Counted from the stretch's first letter, positions 51,833 through 64,000 are shown. The stretch is DNA of 64,000 nucleotides from Halocaridina rubra (GCA_037179515.1 JAXCGZ010015121.1:2501-66500), one strand, 5' to 3'. Notes: generated by a model from the letters alone, not told the origin. Translations and numbers: made by a program.

Positions 51833-51920
51833 TGTAGTTCAATGTTGACAAGATATCAAGATTACCACAATATCCTTTAAGGTATCAAAATAGGCAAAAT
51901 TCATTAATTTTCAAGCCAAC
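51833..51920 (-). repeat. 5' LTR remnant of the gypsy element
   Basis: TGTAGTTCAATGTTGACAAG to TTAATTTTCAAGC, about 88 bp, aligned with 46849-46936. Beyond it the sequence is unrelated to the left LTR. Confidence 0.75.
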
Positions 51921-52880
51921 ATCGTTGGCGGGAAAACCGGCGAGCCCAAAAGAAAGGAAAGCCCCCTCCCCCAATACCGGAGGCAGTGGTGTCCTTCAGG
52001 CAGCATCCCAAAATAGCTAAGTACTGTAATTGTAATTTTTATCCAGTGAGTAATGGAAGTACTATTAAAAGAAATTGAGGTTGGAGGACTCCGCCATTTT
52101 GCTTTGTAGACATGCTTTGACTCAACCAACCCACATATAAGAGGGAATATGGCTTTAGTAAATTAATAGAAGTATAATTTTTGTACCCATTACTAAACTA
52201 GATAATTTGTACTAATAGCTATAAGCAATGATAAACTCGGTTTTTATTATAATTAAAACAGTGTAACAAGTAATTGTGTTCAAAGGGTGTTCAATACATT
52301 TTTTTTGTTTACTTGGGTTAAGTATTGAACAGGCAAAGGTATTGATTTTATTTGAGAAAAAAATAAATATACGTGTAAAATTATCTAAGTGTTAATATTC
52401 CAAAGCGGAAGTAAAGTAATTTAAGTCACTGAGTATCGTTCAAGGGAGTGAGTGTTCAAAATATAAGCCGTAGTGTTTTTCTCTAGACTCCAAAATGGGC
52501 ATAAAGATTACCTTTAGAACAAACGTGACTCTTTTTTTAAGGCTTTTCTTTTGTAATGAGATGTTGCGGCTGGCAAATAGTTTCCAAGAAAGAAAGCGTG
52601 GGAAGTAATTGAAATTTATATTGATCAGTTACTCATAATATACTTGTATGTCAAATCCATTCAAGGATCAGAGACTTTTGCGATGTTATTAAGATTATTT
52701 AGTTCAATATAACGAGGTGTTTATTCGACAATGCTTTATGCAGGTGGGGAAAGAAAGTAGAGTAGCCGGTGACCTGAGAGGGGGTAAGTGTAGTACCCTA
52801 CCACGCCATTGATGGGGAGTATAGAAGGGGCCCTAGGACCATTGATAGAGACAGGCCGAGGAGGCACCTACCAGTTCACT
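51921..52880. other. Unassigned spacer between LTR remnant and LINE ORF1
   Basis: About 960 bp, no gene seen. Could be the 5' UTR of the non-LTR element whose ORF1 remnant follows. Confidence 0.4.
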
Positions 52881-53800
52881 CAATCATCTGCTAGAAACAT
52901 TCAGAAATATCTGTGTGCATGGGAAGATCCAATTCGTGTCAAACGATAAGCCACCTCTAAGAAGATTCTTAATTAAAGGGTTTCCTACATCTTGGAATAA
53001 AGAACGACTGCACTCCCTATTCCAAAATGGAGATGGAACATACATCAAAAGTATACAACGTTTAAAACACGATGGAAAAGAATCTTCAACCCTGAAGATG
53101 ATTTGGAAAACAAACGAATTCAATCCTCCAGAAGAACTTGCCCTACTTCCAGGGATTAAAGATTCCCCTATCCTCAAAGTGTAAGAAAAATCTTCAGCCA
53201 ACATTCAGCGCTCCCTCTATTGCCAGAAGAGGCACACTTATCAAAATGTTCAGCAGCGAACGCTGGGCCCATAACAACAACTTCTCGGTCTCGGACTTAC
53301 AGTCACTGGCACAGTCACTGAAAATATATAGGAGCATAACTGTTCCCATCAGAATTAAGCTAGTATCACCTCAGAGAGTCAAGATACAAGATCTGTCGAG
53401 GGTGAATCATCACTAACAACTACAGATGAAGCAGATCAGGAACAAATTGTAGCAGTGAATAAACAAACTTTCGCAGATAACGACCGAGAACTACAGTGCA
53501 AAAATAAATCCTGTGAAAAGAAGCTCAAAGACTTAGAAGAGTAAAATAGCCTCTTTAATGAGTCAGCTTAAAAACTTGAAAAATTAATCATTTAATGAAT
53601 GTCCTATGTCAGCTCAAAATGATAAAGGTGGTGACAAGGAAATTGCCCAAAAAAACCCGAAAATCAAACGTTGCTAAAGACAAAGGTAAAGCCCTCATGC
53701 TTGAGCAGGTAAAAATTGTTAATACTGATGATAAATAGATGAAAATATCAATCCTAATTTTCTATTCTTTCATTTTTTCTTTCTTTCTAATTAATCACAC
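52881..53800 (+). mobile_element. Decayed ORF1 (gag-like) of a jockey-type retrotransposon
   Basis: Frame 52915-53184 has PPLRRFLIKGFPTSWNKERL and KMIWKTNEFNPPEELALLPG, resembling the nucleic-acid-binding region before the zinc knuckles in jockey ORF1. A frameshift near 53184 leads to a Cys/His-poor decayed region and a charged stretch (KNKSCEKKLKDLEE near 53500). Near 53740 an ATGAAAATATCAATCCTAAT sequence could be the ORF2 start. The element is cut by an inverted LINE copy at about 53855. Family call is tentative. Confidence 0.45.
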
Positions 53801-53855
53801 CCTTCTTACTACTATGAACCTGTTTCTTATCTCTATGTCATTCCTTTTCTTCATA

Positions 53856-55410
53856 AATAGATATGTGATTACCTAATTGTGATTACCTAATTGTGCTTCT
53901 GGGAAGGAGCCCAAAGCTCTTATCTTACCATCTCCTGATCGGCTCAATTTTGTACTTAGTGAAACTTATCATACCTGTGCTTAAAACTATGGATTGAGTT
54001 AACATTAACTACCTCCTTGCTTAGCCAATTCCAATTATCAACTACTCTTACACTGAAAAAGTATTTCCTTACATCATGCAAAGAAGTTTTCTTACGAACC
54101 TTCAAACTATGACCTCTAGTTCTAGAGCCTGCCATATCAAAATATCGATCCCTATCCACCCTATCATAACCATGAAGGAATTTAAAGATTGTCACAATAT
54201 CCCCCCTCAATATTCTAGATTCGAGTAATGGCAAGTCTAATTCCCTCAGCCTCTCATCATAACTGAAATTGCGTATTTCTGGCACCAGTTTTGTGGCATG
54301 TCTTTGAACTTTTTCAAGCTTAGCTACGTCCTTTTTCAAGCGCGGATTCCAAAAGGGGGCTGCATATTCAAGCTTTGGCCTCACAGAGGTTACATAAATA
54401 TTTCTGAACATTTCCTTGTCCATGTGCCTGAAGGCTACCCTTACATTTGATAAGAAGGCATATGCTGCCCTTACTATGCCATTTATATGTATGTCTGGAG
54501 ACAAATCTGCCAGTATGTTTACTTCTAGATCTCTCTCATTTTCTGTCTCTTGAAGTTGTACTCCAGCCACCAAGTAGTCAAGCTTGGGCCTTCTTGCACT
54601 TGTACCCATTCTCATTACCTTACATTTTTAAGTACTGAATTTCATTAGCCAATTTTCTGACTACTCATGCAGACTATTTAGATCTTCCTGAAGTTCTCTA
54701 CCATTGTTCTCGTTTTTTACTTTCTTCACAATCTTTGCATCATCTGCAAACATATTCATGAATGACTTTACAAACTCTGGTAGGTCATTTACATATACAA
54801 GGAACAAAAATGGTCCTAAAACTAAACCCTGTGGAACTACACTACTAACTCTTCTCCATTCAGACACTGAGTGTCTTACTCTAACCCTCTGTTCCCTTCC
54901 TTCTAAGTAAGTTTTTATCCATTCCAAGACATTCCCACCTATTCTAACCATTCTTGCAGCTTCATAATAAGTCTCCCGTGTGGGACAGTGTCAATTACTT
55001 TCTGGAAGTCTAGGAATATGCAATCTGCCCAGCCCTATCTTTCCTGTAAGATTCGGCTTACCTCATCATAAAATTCTAATAAGTTTGTTATTGTTGATCT
55101 ACCTTCTCTGAAGCCATGTTGTCTCACTGACAAAAAGTTGAAAGATTAAAAGTGAAGAGAGATATATTTCTATAGTAATTTCTCCATAACTTTTCAAATA
55201 ATGCTGGTCAAGGAAAATGGTCTATAGTTTAGAGCCGTATCCCTCCTTCCCTTTTTAAAGATAGGTATCACGTTTGCTTGTTTCCAGCATCTTGGAATCT
55301 CCCCTGACTCCAGTGACTTTTTAAATATGATACTTAGTGCCACTGATATTGAGTTTGCGCATTTTTTAAGTACAAGAGGGGATATATCATCAGGACCTGT
55401 AGCTTTATGA
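53856..55410 (-). mobile_element. AC-associated LINE copy 16 (minus strand)
   Basis: 3' end at the left: two tail units (GTGATTACCTAATT read on +). Frames 53956-54615 (219 codons, family C terminus to HRYDKFH-stop) and 54661-54951 (FADDAK region), separated by a stop near 54660. 5' truncated at ATGPDD (55410), where copy 17's tail begins. Confidence 0.93.
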
Positions 55411-58400
55411 GATTACCTAATTGTTATTACCTAATTGTGTTTACGGGAAAGAGCCCAACGGCCGTATCTTCCCGTCTCCTGATCGGTTTCATTTTATACT
55501 TAGTGATACTTATCATACCTGTCCCTAAAACTATGGATTGAGATAGCATTAACTACCTCCTCACTTAGTTACTTCCAATTATCAACTACTCTTACACTGA
55601 AAAAGTATTTCCTTACATCCTGCAAAGAAGTTTTCTTACGAAGCTTCAAACTATGACCTCTAGTTCTAGAGCCTGCCGTATCAAAATATCGATCCCTATC
55701 CACTCTATCATAACCATGAAGGAATTTAAAGACTGTCACCATATCCCCCCTCAATCTTCTAGCTTTGAGTGATGGTAAGTCTAATTCCCTCAGCCTCTCA
55801 TCATAACTGAGATTGCGTATTTCTGGCACCAGTTTCGTGGCATGTCTTTGAACTTTTTCAAGCTTAGCTATGCGCCTTTTCAAGTGCGGATGCCAAAAGG
55901 GGGCTGCATATTCGAGTTTTGGCCTCACATAGGTTACATAAATATTTCTGAACATTTCCTTGTCCATGTGCCTGAAGGCTACCCTTACATTTGATAAGAA
56001 TGCATATGCTGCCCTTACTATGCCATTTATATGTATTTCTGGAGACAAATCTGCCAGTATGTTTACTCCTAGATCTCTCTCATTTTCTGTCTCTTGAAGT
56101 TGTACTCCAGTCACCGAGTAGTCAAGCTTGGGCCTTCTTGCACTTGTACCCATTCTCATTACATTACATTTTGAAGTATTGAGTTTCATTAGCCATTTTT
56201 CTGACCACTCATGGAGACTATTTAACTCTTCCTGAAGTTCTCTACCATTGTTCTCGTTTCCTACTTTCTTTACAATCTTTGCATCATCTGCAAACATATT
56301 CATGAATGAATTTACAGACTCTGGTAGGTCATTTACATATATAAAGAACAAAGTGGCCCTAAAACTGAACCCTGTTTAACTCCACTACTAACTCCTCTCC
56401 ATTCAGACACTGAGTGTCTTACTCTAACCCTCTGTTCCCATCCTTCTAAGTGAGTTTTTATCCATTCCAAGACATTTCCACCTATTCTAGTCATTGCTTG
56501 CAGCTTCATAATAAGTCTTCCATGTGGAACAGTGTCAAACGCTTTCTGGAAGTCTAGGAATATGCAATCTGCCCAGCTCTCTCTTTCCTGTAAGATTCTG
56601 TTTACCTCATCATAAAATTCTAATAAGTTTGTTACTGTTGATCTACCTTCTCTGAAGCCATGTTGCCTCACTGACAAAAAGTTGGATTCCAAGTGAAGAG
56701 AGATAGGTTTCCTTAGTAGTCTCTCCATAACTTTGCAAACTATGCTGGTCAAGGAAACTGGTCTATTGTTCGGAGCCGTATCCCTACTTCCCTTTTTGAA
56801 TATAGGTATCACGTTTGCTTGTTTCCAGCATCTTGGAATATCCCCTGACTCCAGCGACTTTTTAAATATGATACTTAGTGCCGCTGATACTGAGTTTGTT
56901 CATCTTTTAAGTACAAGAGGGGATATATCATCAGGACCTGTAGCTTTATGAACATCTAACTCCATCAGCGCTTTGCATACCTTTGTGGCTGTAAGGTTGA
57001 TGTTCTCTAATACCGGCCCTTGAGCTTCTATCTCTGCAATCTGACGGGGTGGGGTATTCTCTACTGTAAATAGTGGCTGAAACTCCTTGTTCAATTCTTT
57101 GCAGATCTCTTCATCCGTCTCAGTGATGCTTCCATCCGCTCTGTTAAGCCTTAAAACCTCTTCTTTTACGTTCAGTTTTCCTCTGATAAAGCTGTGGAAA
57201 AGCTTGGGATTTTCTTTAGCCTTCCTGGTGATGTCTCTTTCATAGTCTCTTTCTGCCTTTCTTCTTTTACTTAGGTAGTAATTACTTGCTCCTTTGTAGG
57301 TTTGCTAGATATTTATGTTTTTTTCTCCTCGTATACCTTTTCCAGCATTTGTCTCTCCACTCCTTAGCTCTATTACACTCATTATCGAACCATTTCTCTC
57401 TGACATGAATTACACCTACTTTGGTGACAGGTATGCAGCAATCTACTATCTTCCCATATTTCTCACAAAAGATGTCATACATTTCTTGTACAGATTTGTT
57501 GTAAAATAAGGTTCTCCAGTCAATAACTGCTAAAAGCTCATTCATTTTGATGTAATCTCCTTTCGAATAGTTCCTCCTCATGTCCTCAGTGCCTCTACTC
57601 TCAGGAAGAATATCTTCAATGATATACTCCATCAACAACACACAGTGGCCACTCTTTCCAATTGGTGGTTCATACTCAACTTATTCAATATCCAACACAT
57701 TATCTGTGAATACTAGATCAAGTAATGATGGCTCATCCCCACCCCTGGCCCTCTTTGGTTCCATTTCATGTTGGTGTAGGAAATTCCCTTGTACACAATC
57801 TAGGAATCTTGCCACGAATGAGTCCTCACAACTGTGTGGGTCAAGATTTATCCAATCTATCTCTTTATGATTAAAATCTCCCATAATCAAAATCCTACAT
57901 TTTCTCTCCTGTGGCATGTTAACAACTAAGTTTATGACTTCAATAGTACCTATATGACTTTCCTCATAAACTTCTAGCCCATTCCGTTTCCTTGGTGGGT
58001 TATATACAACAGTTATTATAATGCTCTCTGACCCAGTATTTATGCGAGCAACAAGAAATTCTTTGAACTCACTTTCTATAGCAAAGTTTATTTCTTCAAC
58101 TTGAATCCTTTCACTTATGAGCAGTGCTATCCCTCCACCAGTCCTCTCAGATCTTTCAACCCTCAATATTCTGAAGTCCTTAGGAAACATTCTGGCACTG
58201 TTTATGTCCTCACTCATCTTAGTCTCTGTAATTGCTACTATATATGCCTTACTGTTGTGAATCCTATCTTTTAATTCTACTGCCTTACCAGCTATTCCAT
58301 CAGCATTTGTGTATAACAATCTTAATGAGGCCCCATCCCCTGATCTTCTGTCATTATCTTCTTTATCATCCCTTTGTCTGGAAGAACTCTGAAATGAACA

Positions 58401-58440
58401 TTTTTCTTCTCTTCTTCATTTCTTTCCTCATTTAACCTTG
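55411..58440 (-). mobile_element. AC-associated LINE copy 17 (minus strand), nearly complete
   Basis: From tail (55411) to upstream of the endonuclease. Frames, 5' to 3': 57681-58319 (endonuclease, LLYTNADGIAGKAVELKDRI onward), 57282-57641, 56900-57094, 56333-56812 (RT fingers and palm), 55569-56351 (FADDAK to near the C terminus). Upstream of the endonuclease the same frame stays open (QSSSRQRDDKEDNDRRSGDG), so ORF2 has an N-terminal extension not seen in the + strand copies. Stops near 57680 and 55568 and several frameshifts. Confidence 0.93.
57681..58319 (-). CDS. LINE endonuclease domain, copy 17
   Basis: 212 codons: LLYTNADGIAGK, IVAITETKMSEDIN (catalytic Glu of APE-type endonucleases), GGGIALLISERIQVE, ITVVYNPPRKR, ILIMGDFNHKEIDW (GDFN motif), ending at a TAA where the other copies read IEKIEYEPPIGKSDH. 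The best-preserved endonuclease frame in the window. Confidence 0.85.
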   Translation of the reverse strand: MLYTNADGIAGKAVELKDRIHNSKAYIVAITETKMSEDINSARMFPKDFRILRVERSERTGGGIALLISERIQVEEINFAIESEFKEFLVARINTGSESIIITVVYNPPRKRNGLEVYEESHIGTIEVINLVVNMPQERKCRILIMGDFNHKEIDWINLDPHSCEDSFVARFLDCVQGNFLHQHEMEPKRARGGDEPSLLDLVFTDNVLDIE

Positions 58441-58502
58441 CATGTGTGCATGTGCATGTGCATATAAAGAGATTCTCATGTATGTAGGTGTATGTGTATA
58501 TG
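58441..58502. repeat. Alternating purine-pyrimidine spacer between LINE copies 17 and 18
   Basis: TGTGTGCATGTGCATGTGCA and GTGTATGTGTATATGTG. On the minus strand this is ACAY-type repeat, comparable to the AC tracts between the + strand copies but degenerate. Confidence 0.75.
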
Positions 58503-61500
58503 TGATTATCTAATAGTGATTACCTAAATTCCTAATTGCTTACGGGAAATAGCCCTAAACTCTTAACTTCCCATCTCCTGGTCGGTTCCTTTTTGTACTT
58601 AGTGATACTTATCATATTTGTCCTAAAAACTATGAATTGAATTAGCATTAACTACCTCCTCACTTAGTGAATTTTAATTATCAACTACTGTAACACTAAA
58701 AAAGTATTTCCTTACATCCTGCAAAGAAGTTTTCTTACGAAGCTTCAAACTATGACCTCTAGTTCTAGAGCCAGCCAAATAAAAATATCGATCACTATCA
58801 TAACCATTATGTAATTTAAAGACTGTCACCATATCCCCCCTCAATCTTCCAACTTTGAGTGATGGTATGTCTATTTCCCTCAGTCGCTCATCATAATTGA
58901 CATTGCATATTTCTGGCACCAGTTTTGTGACATGTCTTTGAACTTTTTCCAGTTTAATTGCTTGCTTTTTCAAGTGCGAATTCCAAAAGAGGGCGGCATA
59001 TTCAAGTTTTGGCCTCACATAGGTTATTTAAATATTTCTGAACATGTCCCTGTCCATGTGTCTGAGGGCTACCCTTACATTTGCTAAGAATGCATATGCT
59101 GCCCTTGCTATGCCATTTATGTGCATTTCTGGAGAGAAATCTGTCAGTATGTTTACTCCTAGATCTATCACATTCTCTGTTTCTTTAAGTTGTACTCCAG
59201 CCACAGAGTAGTCAAGCTTGAGCCTTCTTGCACTTGTACCCATTCTCATTACCTTACATTTTGAAGAACTGAATTTCATTAGCCACTTTTCTGACCACTC
59301 ATGCAGTGTATTTAGGTCTTCCTGAAGTTCTGTACCATTGTTTTCACTTCTTACTTTCTTCACAATCTTTGCATCATCTACGAACATATTCATGAATGAA
59401 TTTACAGACTCTGGTAGGTCATTTACATATACAAGGAACAAAAGTGGCCCTAAAACTGAACCATGTGGAACTCCACTACTAACTCTTCTCCATTTAGACA
59501 CTGAGTGTCTTACTCTAACCCTCTGTTGCCTTCCTTGAAAGTAAGTTTTTATCCACTCCAAGACATTTCCACTTATTTTTGCTATTGCTTGCAGCTTCTT
59601 AATAAGTCTCCCGTGTGGGACAGTGTCAATTACTTTCTGCAAGTCTAGGAATATGCAATCTGCCCAGCCCTCTCTTTCCTGTAAGGTTCGACTTACCTCA
59701 TCTTAAAATTCTAATAATTTTGATAATGTTGATCTACCTTCTCTGGAGGTATGTTGTCTCACTGACAAAAGTTGAAGGATTCCAAGTGAAGAGAGATATA
59801 TGTCCTTAGTAGTTTCTCCATAACTTTGCACTTTGCTGGTCAAGGAAACTGGTCTATCGTTTAGAGCCATATCCCTCCTTCCTTTTTTGAAGAAAAGTAT
59901 CATGCTTGCTTGTTTCCAGCATCTTGGAATCTTCCCTGACTTCAGTGACATTTTGAATATGATACTTAGTGCCACTGATATTGTGTTTGCGTATTTTTTA
60001 TGTACATGAGGGGATATATCCTAAGGACCTGTTGCTTTATGAACATCTAACGCCATCATCGCTTTGCATACCCCTTTGGCTGAAAGGATGATGTTCTCTA
60101 ATACCGGCCTATGGGCTTCTGTCTCTTCTGTCTGAGAGGGTGGTGTATTTTCTACTGTAAATACTGACTGAAACTCCTTGTTCAATTCTTTGCAGATCTC
60201 TTTAGTCATCTCAGTGATGCTTCCATCCGCTCTCTTAAGCTTTAAAACCTCTTCTTTTACCTTCAATTTTCCTCTGATAAAATGTAGAAAATCTTGGGAT
60301 TTTCTTTAGCCTTCCTGGTGATGTCCCTTTCATAGTCTCTCTCTGCCTCTCTTCTTGTACTTAGGTAGTCATTTCTTGCTAATTTGTAGGTGTGCCGGGT
60401 GTTTATGTTTTTTCTCCTCCTATGCCTATTCCAGCATTTGTCTCTCTACTCCTTAGCTCTTTTACACTCATTATCGAACCATTTCTCTCTGGCATGAATT
60501 ACACCTACTTTGGTGACAGGTATGCAGCAATCTACTATCTTCCCATATTTCTCACAAAAGATGTCATACATTTCTTGTACAGATTTGTTGTAAAATAAGG
60601 TTCTCCAGTCAATAACTGCTAAAAGCTCATTCATTTTGATGTAATCTCCTTTCGGATTGTTCCTCCTCATATCCTCAGTGCCTTTACGGTCAGGCAGAAC
60701 ATCTTCAATGATATGCTCCATCAATAACGCACAGTGGTCACTCTTTCCAATTGGTGGTTCATACTAAATTTTTTCAATATCCAACACGTTATCTGTGAAT
60801 TCTAGATCAGGTAGTGATGGCTCATCCCCACCTATGGCCCTCTTTGGTTCCAGTACATGTCGGTGTAGAAAATTCCCTTGTATACAATCTAGGAATCTTG
60901 CCATGAATGAGTCCTCGCCACTGAGTTGGTCAAGATTTATCCAATCTGTCTCTTTATGATTAAAATCTCCCATAATCAAAATCCTACATTTTCTCTCTCG
61001 TGCCATGTTAACAACTTAGGTTTTGACTTCAATAGTACCTATATAACTTTCTTCTAAACTTCTAACCTACTTTGGTTCCTTGGTGGGTTATATACAACAG
61101 TTATTATAATGCTCTCTGACCCAGTATTTATGCGAGCAACAAGAAATTCTTTGAACTCACTTTCTATAGCAAAGGTTATTTCTTCAACATGAATCATTCA
61201 CTTATGAGCAGTGCTATCCCTCCACCAGTCCTCTCAGATCATTCAACCCTCAAAATTCTGAAGCCCTTAGGAAAACTGTGACACTGTTTATGTCCTCACT
61301 CAACCTAGTCTCTGTAACTGTAACTATATATGCCTTACTGTTGTGAATCCTGTATTTTCATTCTACTGCCTTACCAGCTAATTCATTAGCATTTGTGTAT
61401 AACAGTCTTAATGAGGCCCCATCCCCTGATCTTCTGTCATTATCTTCTTTATCTCCCCTTTGTCTGGAAGAACTCAGATATGATAATTTTTCATCTCTTC

Positions 61501-61650
61501 ATTTCTTTCCTCATTTAACCTTCTTACCTCTTCCAACAAGTTTTTGATCCTTTCCTTCTCTTCTTGTGTTCTGTAACGTCTAATGAGCACTTCTTTGAAT
61601 TCTCGAAGGTCATTTATAATTTTCTCCTCATGCATACATTTGTATATATG
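58503..61650 (-). mobile_element. AC-associated LINE copy 18 (minus strand), longest 5' extent, old
   Basis: Runs from a degenerate tail (GTGATTATCTAATAGTGATTACC) to about 61650. Frames 58674-59018, 59028-59642 (FVDDAK in place of FADDAK), 59703-59975, 60021-60266, 60446-60724, 60764-61006 and 61474-61674. The last, minus strand, encodes a Glu/Arg/Lys-rich helix (MHEEKIINDLREFKEVLIRR, NLLEEVRRLNEERNEE) upstream of the endonuclease: a probable coiled coil at the N terminus of ORF2 or the end of ORF1. Most diverged copy. Confidence 0.9.
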
Positions 61651-61746
61651 TATATGTATGTCTATGTGTATCAAGAATTACTACTTTTGATTCGTAACTC
61701 ATTCTATATACAAGAGCTATAGAAATGATGATGGTGGTGATGATGA

Positions 61747-62040
<294 letters not shown>

Positions 62041-62057
62041 CAGCAATAATAATAATA

Positions 62058-64000
62058 CAGTGAACCCTCGCTATATCGCGGTTCACCTTTCGTGAATTCA
62101 GCGCATCGTGGTTTTTCTTTGGCGAGCTTTTTTTTTTCTGGGTATATGTGAGAATTCACGATATGTGGAAATATTAAAATTTTCATTATTTTCATTATTT
62201 TATGGAATTTTTTTTCAACATTTTATTGATAAAAAAAGGTATTTCCCAGCCTAAGAATAATAAATCAGTAAAAAAATAGTAAAAAACAAATTTAAACATG
62301 TAACTCTGAAAGTACAATACCGGTATCGGTGTTTCGGAAAACGCAAAGGGTCGCACCTACGAGAGCTAGTACATATTAAAAGTTCCAGTATTTTCATTAT
62401 TTTATTTATAAAAAACGTATTTCCTAGCCTAAGAATAATGGAACAGTAAAAAATAGCAAAAAACATAAATTTATATATGCAACTCACAGTATTGTGCCAT
62501 GTAAAATACGATACCGGTATCGGCGTTTCGAAAAACGAAAAGGGTCTCACCTACGTGAGCTAGAACGTATTGATATTTCCAGTATTTTCATTATTTTATT
62601 GATAGAAAAAGTATTTCCAAGCCTAAGAATAGTAAAACAGTAAAAAAATAGTAAAACACATAAATTTAAACATGTAACGCACAGTATTGCACCATGGAAA
62701 ATACTGTACGATAGCGTACACTGTATTGGGGTCTTGGAAAACGCAAAGGGTCGCACCTACGTGACATAGTACATGGGATGCTATTGGTTGATGGGTGGGA
62801 GATAACGAATCACAGAATTGTTTTTCTGTATGTCCTGTATCATGGGGCCTGATTGGGTTTTTGATTGAAGCTTCATTCTCCCAGCATCATCCATTGTCTC
62901 GCGTCACCCGTTCAGTCTACTCACGTGTGCGCCATTTGCGTTGTGCTTCTTAATACGTTGTGCTTGTGATTTTGTCTTGGCCCTGTGGATTGCTGATTGC
63001 AGGAAGGAGAACATCAGCTTAGACACCAATATCATACAAACAAAGGTGAAGAAGCTGTATGAGACATTCACAGTAAGAGAACCTGATGATGACAGTGGCG
63101 ACCGTGAGGAGAAGGAGAGAGAAGAAGATATCGACGACACACAACCAGGACCTTCCAGCAAATCTCCACCGAAGACACGATTGTTCGTTGCAAACAAGGG
63201 ATGGTTCTCCAAATTTAAAAAAGGCTATGGCCTAAAGAGCTTTTTGGTGCATGGCAAAGCTGCCTCTGCAGATACAGCTGCAGCTGAAGAATTTGTAAAG
63301 AACGACTTCAAGAAAATTATCGCTGAGGGCGAATATGCTCCTGAGCAAGTCTTTAACATGGATGAGGCTGGGTTATTTTGGAAGAGAATGCCATCTCGCA
63401 CTTTTCTTTTCAAGGGAGAAGCTAAAGCGCACAAAGACCGCGTTACCCTCGTCATGTGCGGGAATGCTGCGGGCTTCATGTTAAAGCCCGGGCTTATCTA
63501 CAACTCAAAGAACCCTAGGGCTTTAAAGAACAAAAACAAGAATCTGGTGCCAGTGTATTGGATGCATAACCCTAATGCCTGGATCACGAAAAGCCTCACA
63601 ATGGACTGGTTTCACCAATGCATTATCCCTCAGGTCAAAGTTTATCTTGCAGAAAAGGCCCTTGAATTGAGTCTTCTTTTGATGGATAATGCTGGTGGCC
63701 ACACAACTAATCTCCAATATGATAGTGTTAAGTAGAGTTCCTGCCATCGAATACGACATCACTGATTCAGCCTATGGATCAAGGCGTTATTCGTGCATTC
63801 AAGGCCCTCTACACATGAAATGCACTGGCGAACCTGGTTGACTCCATGGATAAGGACAAAGAATTCGTACTGAAGACGCACTGGCATAGCTACATGATTG
63901 CTACATGCCTTCAAAATATTTAGAATGCAATCAAATAGATGAAGCTGGCCACAATCAATGCCAGCTGGAAGAAATTGTGGCCCGAAGTCATCTACGATTA
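62058..64000 (+). mobile_element. Tigger/pogo transposon, 5' part, continues past the window
   Basis: Begins CAGTGAACCCTCGCTATATC after TA. Subterminal region 62200-62760 holds three to four repeats of about 180-200 bp (ATTTCC.AGCCTAAGAATA, AATACGATACCGGTATCGGC, CACCTACGTGAG). Transposase follows from about 62941. No 3' end in the window. Confidence 0.9.
62941..63735 (+). pseudogene. Tigger transposase, frameshifted, lacking the first HTH
   Basis: CENPB-type HTH: ALWIADCRKENISLDTN...VKKLYETF, then NKGWFSKFKKGYGLKSFLVH. DDE core: NMDEAGLFWKRMPSRTF (first Asp at 63361), LLMDNAGGH (second Asp at 63684). One lost base near 63733 ends the frame; the third-acid region QPMDQG is at 63768-63785 in another frame, followed by TGA at 63816. 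The psq-type N-terminal helix-turn-helix present as remnants at 9283 and 12551 is missing: GTGATTTTG joins directly to the second HTH. Dead copy. Confidence 0.9.

Larger units (their letters stand above)
46849..51920 (-). mobile_element. CsRn1-like Ty3/gypsy LTR retrotransposon
   Basis: Order on the minus strand: partial 5' LTR (51833-51920), primer-binding site (TGGTGACCCCGGAG, 51829 to 51816), gag, protease-RT, RNase H-integrase, polypurine tract (GGCAGGGGAG near 47230), 3' LTR (46849 to about 47230). The two LTRs share about 88 bp starting TGTAGTTCAATGTTGACAAG; the right LTR then loses homology, so the 5' LTR is truncated. No target duplication was found. Coding lesions: one in-frame stop near 47835 and a 240-bp insertion at 49578-49817. 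Confidence 0.88.

Overview
Eukaryotic nuclear DNA, almost certainly arthropod and most likely a decapod crustacean. This is an inference from spliced genes with GT-AG introns, very long TA, CA and AAT microsatellites, and a mix of Tigger/pogo, jockey-like, RTE-like, CR1/L2-like and CsRn1-type Ty3/gypsy elements. No bacterial gene, operon, CRISPR array, rRNA or tRNA gene was recognised.

Region 1 (1-20.5 kb, + strand) holds the only host gene I can support: the Acinus homologue (ACIN1/Acn), an RNA-binding scaffold of the ASAP/PSAP complex that works with RNPS1 and SAP18 at the spliceosome and exon-junction complex. Thirteen coding exons were placed by hand. Every splice phase agrees, and together they give exactly 3090 nt (1029 codons plus stop) from 1055 to 19255. 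The Arg/Ser/Glu-rich N-terminal part, the RRM (exons 7-8), the RNPS1/SAP18-binding motif (exon 11) and the RE/RS-rich tail (exons 12-13) are all present. The N-terminal SAP domain of other Acinus proteins is not in the window. The introns carry TA microsatellites, a 175-bp tandem repeat, two hairpin (foldback) elements, non-autonomous Tigger elements and a decayed RTE-like retrotransposon.

Region 2 (20.5-24.5 kb) is the 3' flank and a decayed jockey-like retrotransposon, split by a TIR DNA element that carries more TA repeats.

Region 3 (24.5-46 kb) is the most unusual part. About fifteen 5'-truncated copies of one CR1/L2-like LINE lie head to tail on the + strand. Each copy ends in the same AATTAGGTAATCAC tail followed by (AC)n, and in most cases the next copy starts directly in that AC tract. 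The pattern suggests a LINE that targets AC repeats, including its own tails, followed by unequal exchange within the array. Three more copies lie in the opposite orientation at 53.9-61.7 kb.

Region 4 (46-53.9 kb) contains a + strand LTR with primer-binding site, then a minus-strand CsRn1-type Ty3/gypsy element (gag, protease, RT, RNase H, integrase). Its pol is interrupted by a 240-bp piece of a different gypsy RT with a 6-bp target duplication. A decayed non-LTR ORF1 follows. Region 5 (61.7-64 kb) is an AAT/ACT microsatellite and the 5' part of a Tigger transposon with a broken DDE transposase that runs off the window.
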